DNA of 64,000 nucleotides from Escherichia marmotae. GTDB taxonomy: Bacteria > Pseudomonadota > Gammaproteobacteria > Enterobacterales > Enterobacteriaceae. The position numbers and the translations under genes were made by a program. Shown here one piece after another: positions 53,715 through 62,864 of this stretch; positions within the stretch are counted from its first letter, which is position 1; every line of letters begins with the position of its first letter. Location: positions 3,782,001 to 3,846,000 of the forward strand of contig NZ_CP025979.1 in NCBI RefSeq assembly GCF_002900365.1, read 5' to 3'. The notes under the pieces are model-generated. The model made no database searches, had not been told where the DNA came from, and saw nothing but the letters and a program-made list of their open reading frames with translations.

Positions 53715-55853
53715 ATGACACCGCATGTGATGAAACGAGACGGCTGCAAAGTGCCGTTTAAATCAGAGCGCATCAAAGAAGCTATTCTGCGTGCAGCTAA
53801 AGCAGCGGAAGTCGATGATGCAGATTATTGTGCCACTGTTGCCGCTGTCGTCAGCGAGCAAATGCAAGGCCGCACCCAGGTCGATATCAACGAAATCCAG
53901 ACTGCAGTTGAAAACCAGCTCATGTCTGGCCCGTACAAACAACTGGCTCGTGCTTACATCGAGTACCGTCATGATCGCGACATTGAACGTGAAAAACGCG
54001 GTCGCCTGAACCAGGAGATCCGTGGCCTGGTCGAGCAGACCAACTCTTCGTTGCTCAATGAAAACGCCAACAAAGACAGCAAGGTGATTCCGACCCAGCG
54101 CGACCTGCTGGCCGGGATTGTTGCTAAACACTATGCACGCCAGCATTTGCTGCCGCGTGACGTGGTTCAGGCGCATGAGCGTGGCGATATTCACTACCAC
54201 GATCTCGATTACTCGCCGTTCTTCCCGATGTTCAACTGCATGTTGATCGACCTGAAAGGTATGTTGACCCAGGGCTTTAAGATGGGGAACGCCGAGATTG
54301 AACCGCCGAAGTCGATCTCTACGGCAACCGCAGTAACTGCACAGATTATCGCCCAGGTTGCCAGCCATATTTATGGCGGCACCACCATTAACCGTATCGA
54401 CGAAGTTCTGGCACCGTTCGTCACTGCCAGCTACAACAAGCACCGTAAAACAGCGGAAGAGTGGAGCATTCCAGACGCTGAAGGCTACGCCAACTCTCGT
54501 ACCATCAAAGAGTGCTACGACGCGTTCCAGTCGCTGGAATATGAAGTGAATACCCTGCACACAGCCAACGGTCAGACGCCGTTTGTCACCTTTGGCTTTG
54601 GTCTGGGTACTAGCTGGGAGTCGCGTCTGATTCAGGAATCTATCCTGCGTAACCGTATCGCGGGCCTCGGTAAAAACCGTAAAACTGCCGTGTTCCCGAA
54701 ACTGGTGTTTGCGATCCGCGATGGCCTGAACCATAAAAAAGGTGATCCGAACTACGACATCAAACAACTGGCACTGGAGTGTGCAAGCAAGCGCATGTAT
54801 CCAGACATTCTGAACTACGATCAGGTGGTTAAAGTTACCGGGTCGTTTAAAACGCCAATGGGTTGCCGCAGCTTCCTCGGCGTGTGGGAAAACGAAAACG
54901 GCGAGCAGATCCACGATGGACGTAACAACCTCGGCGTAATCAGCCTTAACCTGCCGCGTATTGCGCTGGAAGCAAAAGGTGATGAAGCCACCTTCTGGAA
55001 GCTGCTGGATGAACGCCTGGTGCTGGCGCGTAAGGCGCTGATGACCCGTATCGCCCGTCTGGAAGGCGTGAAAGCGCGCGTGGCCCCAATCCTCTATATG
55101 GAAGGTGCCTGTGGCGTACGTCTGAATGCTGATGACGACGTTTCTGAAATCTTCAAAAACGGTCGTGCATCGATTTCGCTGGGTTATATCGGGATCCACG
55201 AAACGATTAATGCGCTGTTCGGCGGCGAACATGTTTACGACAACGAGCAACTGCGTGCGAAAGGTATTGCCATTGTTGAACGTCTGCGTCAGGCGGTGGA
55301 TCAGTGGAAAGAAGAAACCGGCTACGGTTTCAGCCTCTACAGTACGCCGAGTGAAAACCTGTGCGATCGCTTCTGTCGTCTTGATACTGCGGAGTTTGGC
55401 GTGGTGCCGGGCGTGACCGATAAAGGTTACTACACCAACAGTTTCCACCTCGATGTTGAGAAGAAGGTTAACCCGTACGACAAGATCGACTTTGAAGCGC
55501 CTTATCCGCCGCTGGCGAACGGTGGCTTCATTTGCTACGGCGAGTATCCAAATATTCAGCACAACCTGAAGGCGCTGGAAGATGTCTGGGATTACAGCTA
55601 TCAGCATGTGCCGTATTACGGCACCAACACGCCGATCGATGAATGCTACGAATGTGGCTTTACCGGTGAGTTTGAGTGCACCAGCAAAGGCTTCACCTGC
55701 CCGAAATGTGGTAACCATGACACCTCCCGTGTGTCGGTGACTCGCCGCGTGTGCGGGTATTTAGGCAGTCCTGATGCGCGTCCGTTTAACGCCGGTAAGC
55801 AGGAAGAAGTTAAGCGCCGCGTTAAACATTTGGGCAATGGGCAAATCGGTTGA
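53715..55853 (+). CDS. nrdD: NrdD, anaerobic ribonucleoside-triphosphate reductase
   Basis: This 712-residue glycyl-radical enzyme reduces NTPs to dNTPs without oxygen, using formate. An N-terminal ATP-cone (KRDGCKVPFKSERIKEAILRAAKAAE) senses dATP. The C-terminal region has a zinc site, CYECGFTGEFEC followed by CPKCG, and the radical Gly in RVCGYLGSPDARPF. NrdG, its activase, follows after a REP element. Regulated by FNR and NrdR sites upstream. Confidence 0.97.
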   Translation: MTPHVMKRDGCKVPFKSERIKEAILRAAKAAEVDDADYCATVAAVVSEQMQGRTQVDINEIQTAVENQLMSGPYKQLARAYIEYRHDRDIEREKRGRLNQEIRGLVEQTNSSLLNENANKDSKVIPTQRDLLAGIVAKHYARQHLLPRDVVQAHERGDIHYHDLDYSPFFPMFNCMLIDLKGMLTQGFKMGNAEIEPPKSISTATAVTAQIIAQVASHIYGGTTINRIDEVLAPFVTASYNKHRKTAEEWSIPDAEGYANSRTIKECYDAFQSLEYEVNTLHTANGQTPFVTFGFGLGTSWESRLIQESILRNRIAGLGKNRKTAVFPKLVFAIRDGLNHKKGDPNYDIKQLALECASKRMYPDILNYDQVVKVTGSFKTPMGCRSFLGVWENENGEQIHDGRNNLGVISLNLPRIALEAKGDEATFWKLLDERLVLARKALMTRIARLEGVKARVAPILYMEGACGVRLNADDDVSEIFKNGRASISLGYIGIHETINALFGGEHVYDNEQLRAKGIAIVERLRQAVDQWKEETGYGFSLYSTPSENLCDRFCRLDTAEFGVVPGVTDKGYYTNSFHLDVEKKVNPYDKIDFEAPYPPLANGGFICYGEYPNIQHNLKALEDVWDYSYQHVPYYGTNTPIDECYECGFTGEFECTSKGFTCPKCGNHDTSRVSVTRRVCGYLGSPDARPFNAGKQEEVKRRVKHLGNGQIG

Positions 55854-55875
55854 TCTTCACTCTGCGGTAAGCAAA

Positions 55876-55913
55876 TGCCGGATGCGACGCGAAAGCGTCT
55901 TATCCGGCCTACA
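55876..55913. repeat. REP element between nrdD and nrdG
   Basis: A REP palindrome TGCCGGATGCGACG with CGTCTTATCCGGCCTACA lies between the two genes of the operon, able to form a stem-loop in the message. Confidence 0.85.
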
Positions 55914-55937
55914 CGCGGACTGATAAGCCAGGCAAAA

Positions 55938-56402
55938 ATGAATTACCATCAATACTATCCTGTCGACATCGTTAACGGCCCCGGCACTCGCTGCACCCTG
56001 TTTGTCTCCGGGTGCGTCCATGAATGTCCTGGCTGCTATAACAAAAGCACCTGGCGGGTAAATTCCGGTCAACCGTTTACCAAAGAAATGGAAGACCAGA
56101 TCATCAACGATCTGAACGACACCCGCATCAAACGCCAGGGTATTTCCCTCTCCGGCGGCGACCCGCTGCACCCACAAAACGTGCCGGATATTTTAAAACT
56201 GGTACAACGCATCCGCGCCGAGTGCCCTGGTAAAGATATCTGGGTATGGACAGGCTATAAACTCGACAAACTCAATGCTGCGCAAATGCAGGTTGTTGAC
56301 TTGATTAACGTGCTGGTCGACGGCAAATTTGTGCAGGATTTAAAAGATCCGTCCCTGATCTGGCGCGGTAGCAGCAACCAGGTGGTGCATCATTTGCGGT
56401 AA
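55938..56402 (+). CDS. nrdG: NrdG, anaerobic RNR activating enzyme
   Basis: This 154-residue radical-SAM activase makes the glycyl radical of NrdD. Its 4Fe-4S cluster is bound by the CVHECPGC motif (CX3CX2C, about residues 26-33), and the SAM-binding ISLSGGDPL segment follows. The ATG at 55938 gives the known N-terminus MNYHQYYPVDIVNGPG. Confidence 0.96.
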   Translation: MNYHQYYPVDIVNGPGTRCTLFVSGCVHECPGCYNKSTWRVNSGQPFTKEMEDQIINDLNDTRIKRQGISLSGGDPLHPQNVPDILKLVQRIRAECPGKDIWVWTGYKLDKLNAAQMQVVDLINVLVDGKFVQDLKDPSLIWRGSSNQVVHHLR

Positions 56403-56692
56403 TCACTCACCCAGCCGTTTATCCGCCTCATCATAAACGGCTGAGTTCTCTCTCTTACCAATAGCTATCACCAACACGAGCAACGCTTTATCATTGACCT
56501 GATAGACCAGACGATATCCCAGTGTCCGAAACTTAATTTTATAGCAGTCCGGCAAATCCCGCAGTTTAGCCGATGGATTGCTCGGCCTTTTCAGCACATT
56601 CTCAAGCTTTTTTAAAATTGTTCCCGGACTGCCACGCCCAGCTTTTGCCACTCTTTCAGCGCTCGCGGATCAAAGGCCAGCTCATAGTTCAT
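56403..56692 (-). pseudogene. RelE-family toxin, frameshifted
   Basis: Two frames together spell a RelE-type mRNA interferase. From the ATG at 56692 the frame reads MNYELAFDPRALKEWQKLG...VREQF and then stops at TAA. One base shift further on the other frame gives LKKLENVLKRP...DLPDCYKIKFRTLGYRLVYQV...IGKRENSAVY. The break falls in a homopolymer tract near 56604-56614 (six T then four A on the plus strand), so a one-base slip is the likely cause. RelE catalytic-type residues (the K/R/Y cluster) are spread over both halves, so no active toxin is expected. The start overlaps the antitoxin end by 11 bp. A sequencing error in the tract is possible. Confidence 0.85.
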
Positions 56693-56924
56693 CCAGTCGG
56701 ACCTTAATGGCCTCTTGTGGGTTGGCCAGTCGTTCCCTGACAGTGCGTAACAAGGCTTCTTCGCTATCACTGACAGTGAGCGTTTTTACCGGCATTCGCC
56801 CATTTTCCGCAACGTACTGAAACAGCAGTCGCACTGCTTCAGTAGGCGTGATATTTAATTTTTCCAGCACCGCATAAGCCTCATTTTTCAGTTTGTCATC
56901 CAGGCGGACGTTAAGTGTGGCCAT
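56682..56924 (-). CDS. RelB/DinJ-family antitoxin
   Basis: This 80-residue antitoxin begins MATLNVRLDDKLKNEAYAVLEKL, a ribbon-helix-helix DNA-binding domain typical of RelB/DinJ, with ITPTEAVRLLFQYV as the following helix. The C-terminal part would wrap the toxin. It precedes a frameshifted RelE-like gene with an 11-bp overlap, the usual arrangement of a type II pair. It would now be an orphan antitoxin. This pair is not part of the K-12 nrdG-cybC interval as I know it, which suggests horizontal acquisition. Confidence 0.88.
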   Translation of the reverse strand: MATLNVRLDDKLKNEAYAVLEKLNITPTEAVRLLFQYVAENGRMPVKTLTVSDSEEALLRTVRERLANPQEAIKVRLDEL

Positions 56925-57113
56925 TATGCCTCCGGTAATTACGAAAAGTGTAATGCATTATAGCATTACATATGCATTACATTCATTTATGGAAAACGCC
57001 TCGCAAAAATGGGGCTACGCACAGGACAATGGTCGTGTTGACAGTAAATTCTGCGTGGGATTTATGAAAGGAGAAGAGCGTTGGGCGGTGATGTTTCACC
57101 GCCCAATCCAGCA

Positions 57114-57500
57114 TTAACGATACTTCTTGTGATAGGTGTTGCGGGTGGTTTTCAGTTGCTCTGCGGCGGCCTGTGCTTCTTTGACTTTACCTTCGTTCGC
57201 CAACTTCAGCGCGTCGTCAATCTGGCCGACCAGAATGTCGAAACCGTGACGGAAATCTTTCATTTCCGGACTGTCTGGCGATTTACCTTCCAGCTTCGGC
57301 GGCGTTGCTTTTTGCGCATCCAGCGCCGCGGCGCGCATTTTGGTTAACGCATCTTTGACTTGCGCCGCGTTATCCGCTTTTTCGACCACTTTTAAATTGT
57401 CGTTGAGGGTTTCCATATTGCCTTCCAGATCAGCGGCAAACGACGCCGAACTGAATACCAACGAGGAGACTGCAAGAATAGCTAACAGGCTTTTACGCAT
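57114..57500 (-). CDS. cybC: Cytochrome b562, intact
   Basis: This 128-residue periplasmic four-helix heme protein has a signal peptide MRKSLLAILAVSSLVFSSAS, cleaved before ADLEGNME. Axial heme ligands are the Met in NMETLND (mature residue 7) and the His near the C-terminus in YHKKYR (mature residue 102). In K-12 MG1655 cybC is annotated as a damaged gene; here the frame is complete. Physiological electron partners are uncertain. Confidence 0.95.
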   Translation of the reverse strand: MRKSLLAILAVSSLVFSSASFAADLEGNMETLNDNLKVVEKADNAAQVKDALTKMRAAALDAQKATPPKLEGKSPDSPEMKDFRHGFDILVGQIDDALKLANEGKVKEAQAAAEQLKTTRNTYHKKYR

Positions 57501-57558
57501 TGCTCACTTCCTTCCATTTTTCTTATTAAGATTCGGCGCGGCAGGTCGCGCCAGTTTT

Positions 57559-58911
57559 TTACTGCCCGGCGATTTTCATCGCCGGCAACAGTACAGAACC
57601 ACACTGTATATTGCTGCGTGTTTCAATATCGTTACCGACGGTGACAATATTGCGCCACATATCTTTTAAATTACCTGCGATGGTGATTTCGCTAACCGGA
57701 TACTGAATTTCGCCGTTTTCTACCCAGAAGCCCGCGGCACCACGGGAATAATCACCGGTAATTGCGCTCACGCCCTGGCCCATCAATTCTGTCACCACCA
57801 GCCCGGTGCCCATCTCTTTGAGCATCTGCTCGAAGCTCAGACCTTGCCCGGCAATACGCCAGTTGTGGATACCGCCCGCATGACCGGTACTTTTCAGCCC
57901 CAGCTTGCGCGCAGAGTAGGAAGTCAGCAGCCACTGAGTCAGGATGCCATCTTTGATGATATCGCGACGCTCGGTGCGCACACCTTCACTGTCGAATGGC
58001 GTGGATGCCAACCCTTTTAGCAGATGCGGGTGTTCTTCAATGGTCAGCCAGTCAGGCAAAATTTGTTTACCGAGCGAGTCGAGCAGAAAAGTCGATTTGC
58101 GGTAGACCGCACCACCGGCAATCGCGCCGACCAGATGACCAAACAGCCCCGTGGCAACTTCATTGGCAAAAATTACCGGCGCTTTCATAGTGGAGAGTTT
58201 ACGCGGTGACAGGCGCGATAAAGTACGGCGGGCGCAGTCTGCCCCGACCCATTCCGGCGTTTGTAGATCGCTCATCGCGCGACCAATGGTGTAGGCATAA
58301 TCACGCTCCATATCGCCGTTCTCTTCGGCAATCACGCAACTGGAGAGTGAATGGCGCGTTGAACAGTAGCCCTGCAACATGCCGTGGCTGTTACCAAATA
58401 CTTTTACCCCGTAGTGGCTGTTAAAACTGCCGCCTTCGGTATTGGTGATGCGTTTGTCCGCCTTTAACGCAGCCTGTTCAGCACGGGCCGCCAGTTCAAT
58501 GGCTTCATCCGGAGAGACTTCCGCAGGGTGGAACAAGTCGAGATCAGGCGCGTCAAAGGCCAGCAACTCTTTATCTGCCACACCTGCGTAGGGATCTGGC
58601 GAGGTATAACGGGCAATATCCAGCGCCGCCTGTACGGTGCGGGCAATGGCCTGCGGGCTTAAATCGGTGGATGATGCACTACCTTTGCGGTTCTGGTGAT
58701 AAACGGTGATCCCCAGCGCGCCATCGCTATTGAATTCGACATTCTCCACTTCACCATAACGCGTGCTTACGCTAATGCCGGTGGTCTTGCTGACGGCAAC
58801 TTCTGCACCGTCCGATTTGCCTGAGGCCAACTCCAGCGCAGTCGAAACTGCTTCTTCCAGAATCTTGCGCTGCGCTTCAACTTGAGAGATTACTTTCATT
58901 GCAAGTGCCAT
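57559..58911 (-). CDS. pmbA: PmbA (TldE), subunit of TldD/E metalloprotease
   Basis: This 450-residue protein of the TldD/PmbA (U62) family pairs with TldD. TldE itself lacks the zinc motif, and the heterodimer degrades unfolded peptides, processes the microcin B17 leader and acts on CcdA. Segments such as GGSFNSHYGVKVFGNSHG and GHAGGIHNWRIAGQG are characteristic. It is divergent from yjgA with 93 bp between the starts. Confidence 0.95.
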   Translation of the reverse strand: MALAMKVISQVEAQRKILEEAVSTALELASGKSDGAEVAVSKTTGISVSTRYGEVENVEFNSDGALGITVYHQNRKGSASSTDLSPQAIARTVQAALDIARYTSPDPYAGVADKELLAFDAPDLDLFHPAEVSPDEAIELAARAEQAALKADKRITNTEGGSFNSHYGVKVFGNSHGMLQGYCSTRHSLSSCVIAEENGDMERDYAYTIGRAMSDLQTPEWVGADCARRTLSRLSPRKLSTMKAPVIFANEVATGLFGHLVGAIAGGAVYRKSTFLLDSLGKQILPDWLTIEEHPHLLKGLASTPFDSEGVRTERRDIIKDGILTQWLLTSYSARKLGLKSTGHAGGIHNWRIAGQGLSFEQMLKEMGTGLVVTELMGQGVSAITGDYSRGAAGFWVENGEIQYPVSEITIAGNLKDMWRNIVTVGNDIETRSNIQCGSVLLPAMKIAGQ

Positions 58912-59004
58912 AATGTAGAGAGTTTCTCTGAAGTCTAACAGAGAACCGTTTTTCAGTGCGCATCTTAACTGGTAACATTAGCCTCTTTTTTTAAGGAGCC
59001 TGAC

Positions 59005-59556
59005 ATGACTAAGCAGCCCGAAGACTGGCTCGACGACGTTCCCGATGATGATATCGAAGACGAAGACGATGAAATTATCTGGGTCAGTAAAAGTGAAATT
59101 AAACGCGATGCCGAGGAGTTAAAACGCCTGGGTGCGGAAATTGTAGATCTGGGGAAAAACGCGCTGGATAAGATCCCGCTAGATGCGGATCTGCGCGCAG
59201 CTATCGAGTTAGCCCAGCGTATTAAGATGGAAGGCCGCCGCCGCCAGTTGCAGCTTATCGGTAAGATGCTGCGCCAGCGCGATGTAGAACCGATCCGTCA
59301 GGCGCTGGATAAGCTGAAAAACCGCCACAACCAGCAGGTTGTGCTGTTCCATAAACTGGAAAACCTGCGCGATCGTTTGATCGACCACGGTGATGATGCC
59401 ATCGCTGAGGTATTGAACTTGTGGCCAGATGCCGATCGTCAGCAATTACGTGCTCTGATCCGCAACGCGAAGAAAGAGAAAGAAGGGAACAAGCCGCCGA
59501 AATCCGCACGACAGATTTTCCAGTATCTGCGTGAGTTAGCGGAGAACGAAGGGTAA
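59005..59556 (+). CDS. darP: DarP (YjgA), 50S ribosome assembly factor
   Basis: This 183-residue helical, strongly charged protein has an acidic N-terminus (DWLDDVPDDDIEDEDDE) and DUF615 helices (LRAAIELAQRIKMEGRRRQLQLIGK). It associates with late 50S precursors and helps peptidyl transferase centre folding. Convergent with mpl across a BIME. Confidence 0.94.
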   Translation: MTKQPEDWLDDVPDDDIEDEDDEIIWVSKSEIKRDAEELKRLGAEIVDLGKNALDKIPLDADLRAAIELAQRIKMEGRRRQLQLIGKMLRQRDVEPIRQALDKLKNRHNQQVVLFHKLENLRDRLIDHGDDAIAEVLNLWPDADRQQLRALIRNAKKEKEGNKPPKSARQIFQYLRELAENEG

Positions 59557-59582
59557 GTTTTGTTGCTGATGTGAGTATGGTT

Positions 59583-59730
59583 TGCCGGATGCAGTGCACC
59601 GCCAGATCTGTAGGCCTGATAAGACGCGTCAAGCGTCGCATCAGGCGCTATGCTCAAATGCCGGATGCGGCGTGAACGCCTTATCCGGCCTACAAAAGCA
59701 CATTGCCCCTGTAGGCCTTATAAGGCGTCT
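59583..59730. repeat. BIME cluster between darP and mpl
   Basis: At least three REP-type palindromes in succession: TGCCGGATGCAGTGCACC with TAGGCCTGATAAGACGCG; then TGCCGGATGCGGCG with GCCTTATCCGGCC; then GTAGGCCTTATAAGGCGTC. They sit between the convergent 3' ends. Confidence 0.88.
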
Positions 59731-59735
59731 CAGGG

Positions 59736-61109
59736 TTACTGCGCGGCTTCCGCCTTCTTCGCCAGACCATCCAGCAGTTTCTGATGAATACCACCAAAAC
59801 CGCCGTTGCTCATCACCAGAATATGGTCGCCAGGCTGGGCGGTTTTCACCACCATATCTGCCAACGCATCGACATCACCACTCCAGTGTGCAGGCTGAAT
59901 ACAGGCTTCCGCCACTTCGGCTACCTGCCACGGAATATGCGCCGGTTGCAACAGGAAGACTTCATCGGCACGACCTAACGACGGTGCTAAATCATCTTTG
60001 CAGACGCCCATCTTCATGGTGTTCGAGCGTGGTTCCAGCACAGCAATAATACGCGCCGTACCACCAACTTTACCGCGCAGCGCCGCCAGCGTTGCCAGAA
60101 TTGCCGTCGGGTGATGGGCAAAATCGTCATATACCGTCACGCCATTTGCTTCACCACGCAGTTCCAGACGACGACGAGCGTTGATAAATGACCCCAGCGC
60201 ATTAGCAGCATCTGCCGGAGCAACACCAACATGACGGGCCGCAGCAATCGCCATCAGACCGTTGTGCATGTTATGTTCCCCCACCAGCGACCATTTCACT
60301 TCACCCACTTTTTCACCATCCAGCAAAACTTCCCATTCGGAAGCGTCGGTGGTCAGCTTTTTCGCCTGCCAGTGTCCCTGCTCGCCCACCAGCTCCTGCT
60401 CGCTCCAGCAGCCCATCGCCATGGTCTGTTTCAGGTTGATGTCGTTTTCCGGCCAGATAATACGGCCCTGCCCCGGAACAATACGTACCAGATGGTGGAA
60501 CTGTTTCTGGATCGCTTTCAGGTCATCGAAAATATCGGCGTGATCAAACTCAAGATTATTGAGGATCAGCGTGCGCGGGCAGTAATGAACAAACTTAGAA
60601 CGTTTGTCAAAGAAGGCGCAGTCATACTCATCCGCTTCGATAACAAAGAAGTCGCTTTCGCCCAGACGCGCCGAAACCTCAAAGTTTCCAGGTACACCGC
60701 CGATCACAAAACCCGGTTTATAGCCGCACTGTTCCAGAATCCAGGTCGCCATTCCCGCGGTAGTGGTTTTGCCGTGTGTACCAGCAACGGCCAGAACCCA
60801 GCGGTCACGCAGCACAAAATCGTGCAGCCACTGTGGACCTGACATATACGGAATGTTTTTTTCCAGTACCGCTTCCACACACGGATTTCCACGGGTCATG
60901 GCATTGCCAATAATCACCAAATCCGGCTGCGGATCGAGCTGGCTGGCATCGAAACCCTGAATCAGTTCAATGCCTTGCTTCTCAAGTAAGGTGCTCATCG
61001 GCGGATACACATTGGCGTCCGAACCCGTTACTTCATGGCCCAACTGGCGCGCCAGAATCGCCAGACCACCCATAAACGTGCCACAAATTCCTAAAATATG
61101 AATGCGCAT
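59736..61109 (-). CDS. mpl: Mpl, murein tripeptide ligase
   Basis: This 457-residue Mur ligase joins recycled L-Ala-gamma-D-Glu-mDAP to UDP-MurNAc in peptidoglycan recycling. The N-terminal domain (RIHILGICGTFMGGLA), the ATP-binding GTHGKTTTAGMATW, the central motif VIEADEYDCAFF and the C-terminal YDDFAHHPTAI are all visible. Full length. Confidence 0.96.
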   Translation of the reverse strand: MRIHILGICGTFMGGLAILARQLGHEVTGSDANVYPPMSTLLEKQGIELIQGFDASQLDPQPDLVIIGNAMTRGNPCVEAVLEKNIPYMSGPQWLHDFVLRDRWVLAVAGTHGKTTTAGMATWILEQCGYKPGFVIGGVPGNFEVSARLGESDFFVIEADEYDCAFFDKRSKFVHYCPRTLILNNLEFDHADIFDDLKAIQKQFHHLVRIVPGQGRIIWPENDINLKQTMAMGCWSEQELVGEQGHWQAKKLTTDASEWEVLLDGEKVGEVKWSLVGEHNMHNGLMAIAAARHVGVAPADAANALGSFINARRRLELRGEANGVTVYDDFAHHPTAILATLAALRGKVGGTARIIAVLEPRSNTMKMGVCKDDLAPSLGRADEVFLLQPAHIPWQVAEVAEACIQPAHWSGDVDALADMVVKTAQPGDHILVMSNGGFGGIHQKLLDGLAKKAEAAQ

Positions 61110-61284
61110 ACGTCATTATCCTTTTTTAATCTACCGCCCATTTTACGCATATGTCGGGCAAGTGAGAAACGCATTTCAGGATAATCCGTAATTTGCTGGC
61201 GCGATTCACCTGAGCGCAACATTCAGATTATTTGTTAAGATTGTTGCGGTCGCTTTACTCCATAAACATTGCAGGGAAAGTTTT

Positions 61285-62283
61285 ATGAAAACGTTAGGTG
61301 AATTTATTGTCGAAAAGCAGCACGAGTTTTCTCATGCTACCGGTGAGCTCACTGCTTTGCTGTCGGCAATAAAACTGGGCGCCAAGATTATCCATAGAGA
61401 TATCAACAAAGCCGGACTGGTTGATATCCTGGGTGCCAGCGGTGCTGAGAATGTGCAGGGCGAGGTGCAACAAAAACTCGACCTGTTCGCTAATGAAAAA
61501 CTGAAAGCCGCATTGAAAGCGCGCGATATCGTTGCGGGCATTGCATCTGAAGAAGAGGATGGGATTGTCGTCTTTGATGGGTGTGAACACGCAAAATACG
61601 TTGTGCTGATGGACCCCCTGGATGGCTCGTCCAACATCGATGTTAACGTCTCTGTCGGTACTATATTCTCCATCTACCGCCGCGTCACGCCTGTTGGTAC
61701 GCCGGTAACGGAAGAGGATTTCCTCCAGCCTGGTAATAAACAGGTTGCCGCAGGTTACGTGGTATACGGCTCCTCTACCATGCTGGTTTACACCACTGGC
61801 TGCGGCGTCCACGCCTTTACTTATGATCCGTCACTCGGCGTTTTCTGTCTGTGTCAGGAAAAAATGCGTTTCCCGGAGAAAGGCTCAACCTACTCCATCA
61901 ACGAAGGAAACTACATTAAGTTTCCTAACGGAGTGAAGAAGTACATTAAATTCTGCCAGGAAGAAGATAAGTCCACCAACCGCCCGTACACCTCACGTTA
62001 TATCGGTTCACTGGTCGCGGATTTCCACCGTAACCTGCTGAAAGGCGGCATTTATCTCTATCCAAGCACCGCAAGTCACCCGGACGGTAAACTGCGTTTG
62101 CTGTATGAATGCAACCCAATGGCATTCCTGGCGGAACAAGCAGGCGGTAAAGCGAGCGATGGCAAAGAGCGTATTCTGGATATCATCCCGGAAACCCTGC
62201 ATCAGCGCCATTCGTTCTTCGTCGGCAATGACCATATGGTTGAAGATGTCGAACGCTTTATCCGTGAGTTCCCGGACGCGTAA
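61285..62283 (+). CDS. fbp: Fbp, fructose-1,6-bisphosphatase class I
   Basis: This 332-residue gluconeogenic phosphatase has the metal-binding motif MDPLDGSSNIDVN (about residues 111-123) with EEDGIVVFDG before it, and the substrate loop SRYIGSLVADFHRNLLKGG. It is followed by a strong bidirectional terminator. Confidence 0.96.
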   Translation: MKTLGEFIVEKQHEFSHATGELTALLSAIKLGAKIIHRDINKAGLVDILGASGAENVQGEVQQKLDLFANEKLKAALKARDIVAGIASEEEDGIVVFDGCEHAKYVVLMDPLDGSSNIDVNVSVGTIFSIYRRVTPVGTPVTEEDFLQPGNKQVAAGYVVYGSSTMLVYTTGCGVHAFTYDPSLGVFCLCQEKMRFPEKGSTYSINEGNYIKFPNGVKKYIKFCQEEDKSTNRPYTSRYIGSLVADFHRNLLKGGIYLYPSTASHPDGKLRLLYECNPMAFLAEQAGGKASDGKERILDIIPETLHQRHSFFVGNDHMVEDVERFIREFPDA

Positions 62284-62290
62284 TGGTCTA

Positions 62291-62316
62291 AAAACGCCGG
62301 AGCAGTCCGGCGTTTT
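62291..62316. terminator. Bidirectional terminator between fbp and the DUF2569-type gene
   Basis: An 11-bp perfect stem AAAACGCCGGA and TCCGGCGTTTT with a 4-base loop has T runs in both directions. It lies between the converging fbp and DUF2569-type gene ends. Confidence 0.9.
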
Positions 62317-62322
62317 TGCGTT

Positions 62323-62838
62323 TTAATTAACAAAAGTTAATTTGACGCGTTTAGAGACACGGAAATAGGGAACCCAGATAGCCAGATGAATGATATTTTT
62401 CAGCACACCCCATGCGTCTGAAAGATCAATTGTGGCATGAAGAAATTGTACTGCTCCCCAGGTATCAGCAACATTCAATGCGAAGAGCGCCAGAAGAAGG
62501 GCAATATAGTAGTGAGGAAGTTGGCGTTTCTTATTAAAAAACAAAAAAGTAGTATAACTCACCAACAGAAATATCGTGGCACATCCGACCACTTCCAGAT
62601 AAAGCAGAGTTCTGAGCGGTTCTTCCTGACTGCCCTGAGCAAGCCCCCATGTTCGTACAAAAGAATAAATGCTCGAAATAATCACCAGCACTAAAGAAAT
62701 AGCAGGTAAATACAGCCAACCTCCAATCCCCGTAAGCTTTTTATCAGCACAACCTTTACAATAATCGTCAGGTGGTAAAACAGCTACTCCACAACTTTTG
62801 CATGTTGTACTTAAATCCTCGCCTTCCTTTGCCCACAT
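62323..62838 (-). CDS. DUF2569-type membrane protein with zinc-ribbon N-terminus
   Basis: A 171-residue protein. The ATG at 62838 is chosen because the sequence before it overlaps the yjfF end and lacks family character. Residues 13-30 contain two cysteine pairs (CKSC and CKGC), a small zinc ribbon. GIGGWLYLPAISLVL at about 37-51 is the DUF2569 signature, and four membrane helices follow. Function unknown. It stands between fbp and yjfF, where I recall no gene in K-12, so it is strain-variable. Confidence 0.8.
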   Translation of the reverse strand: MWAKEGEDLSTTCKSCGVAVLPPDDYCKGCADKKLTGIGGWLYLPAISLVLVIISSIYSFVRTWGLAQGSQEEPLRTLLYLEVVGCATIFLLVSYTTFLFFNKKRQLPHYYIALLLALFALNVADTWGAVQFLHATIDLSDAWGVLKNIIHLAIWVPYFRVSKRVKLTFVN

Positions 62839-62864
62839 AAAAATATCCTTGTATATCAGTAAAT

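Noticed and set aside
53763..55718. A 651-codon open frame antisense to nrdD
   Set aside because: It lies entirely opposite a highly conserved gene, shows no recognisable domain, and such long antisense frames are a common by-product of codon bias in highly expressed genes.
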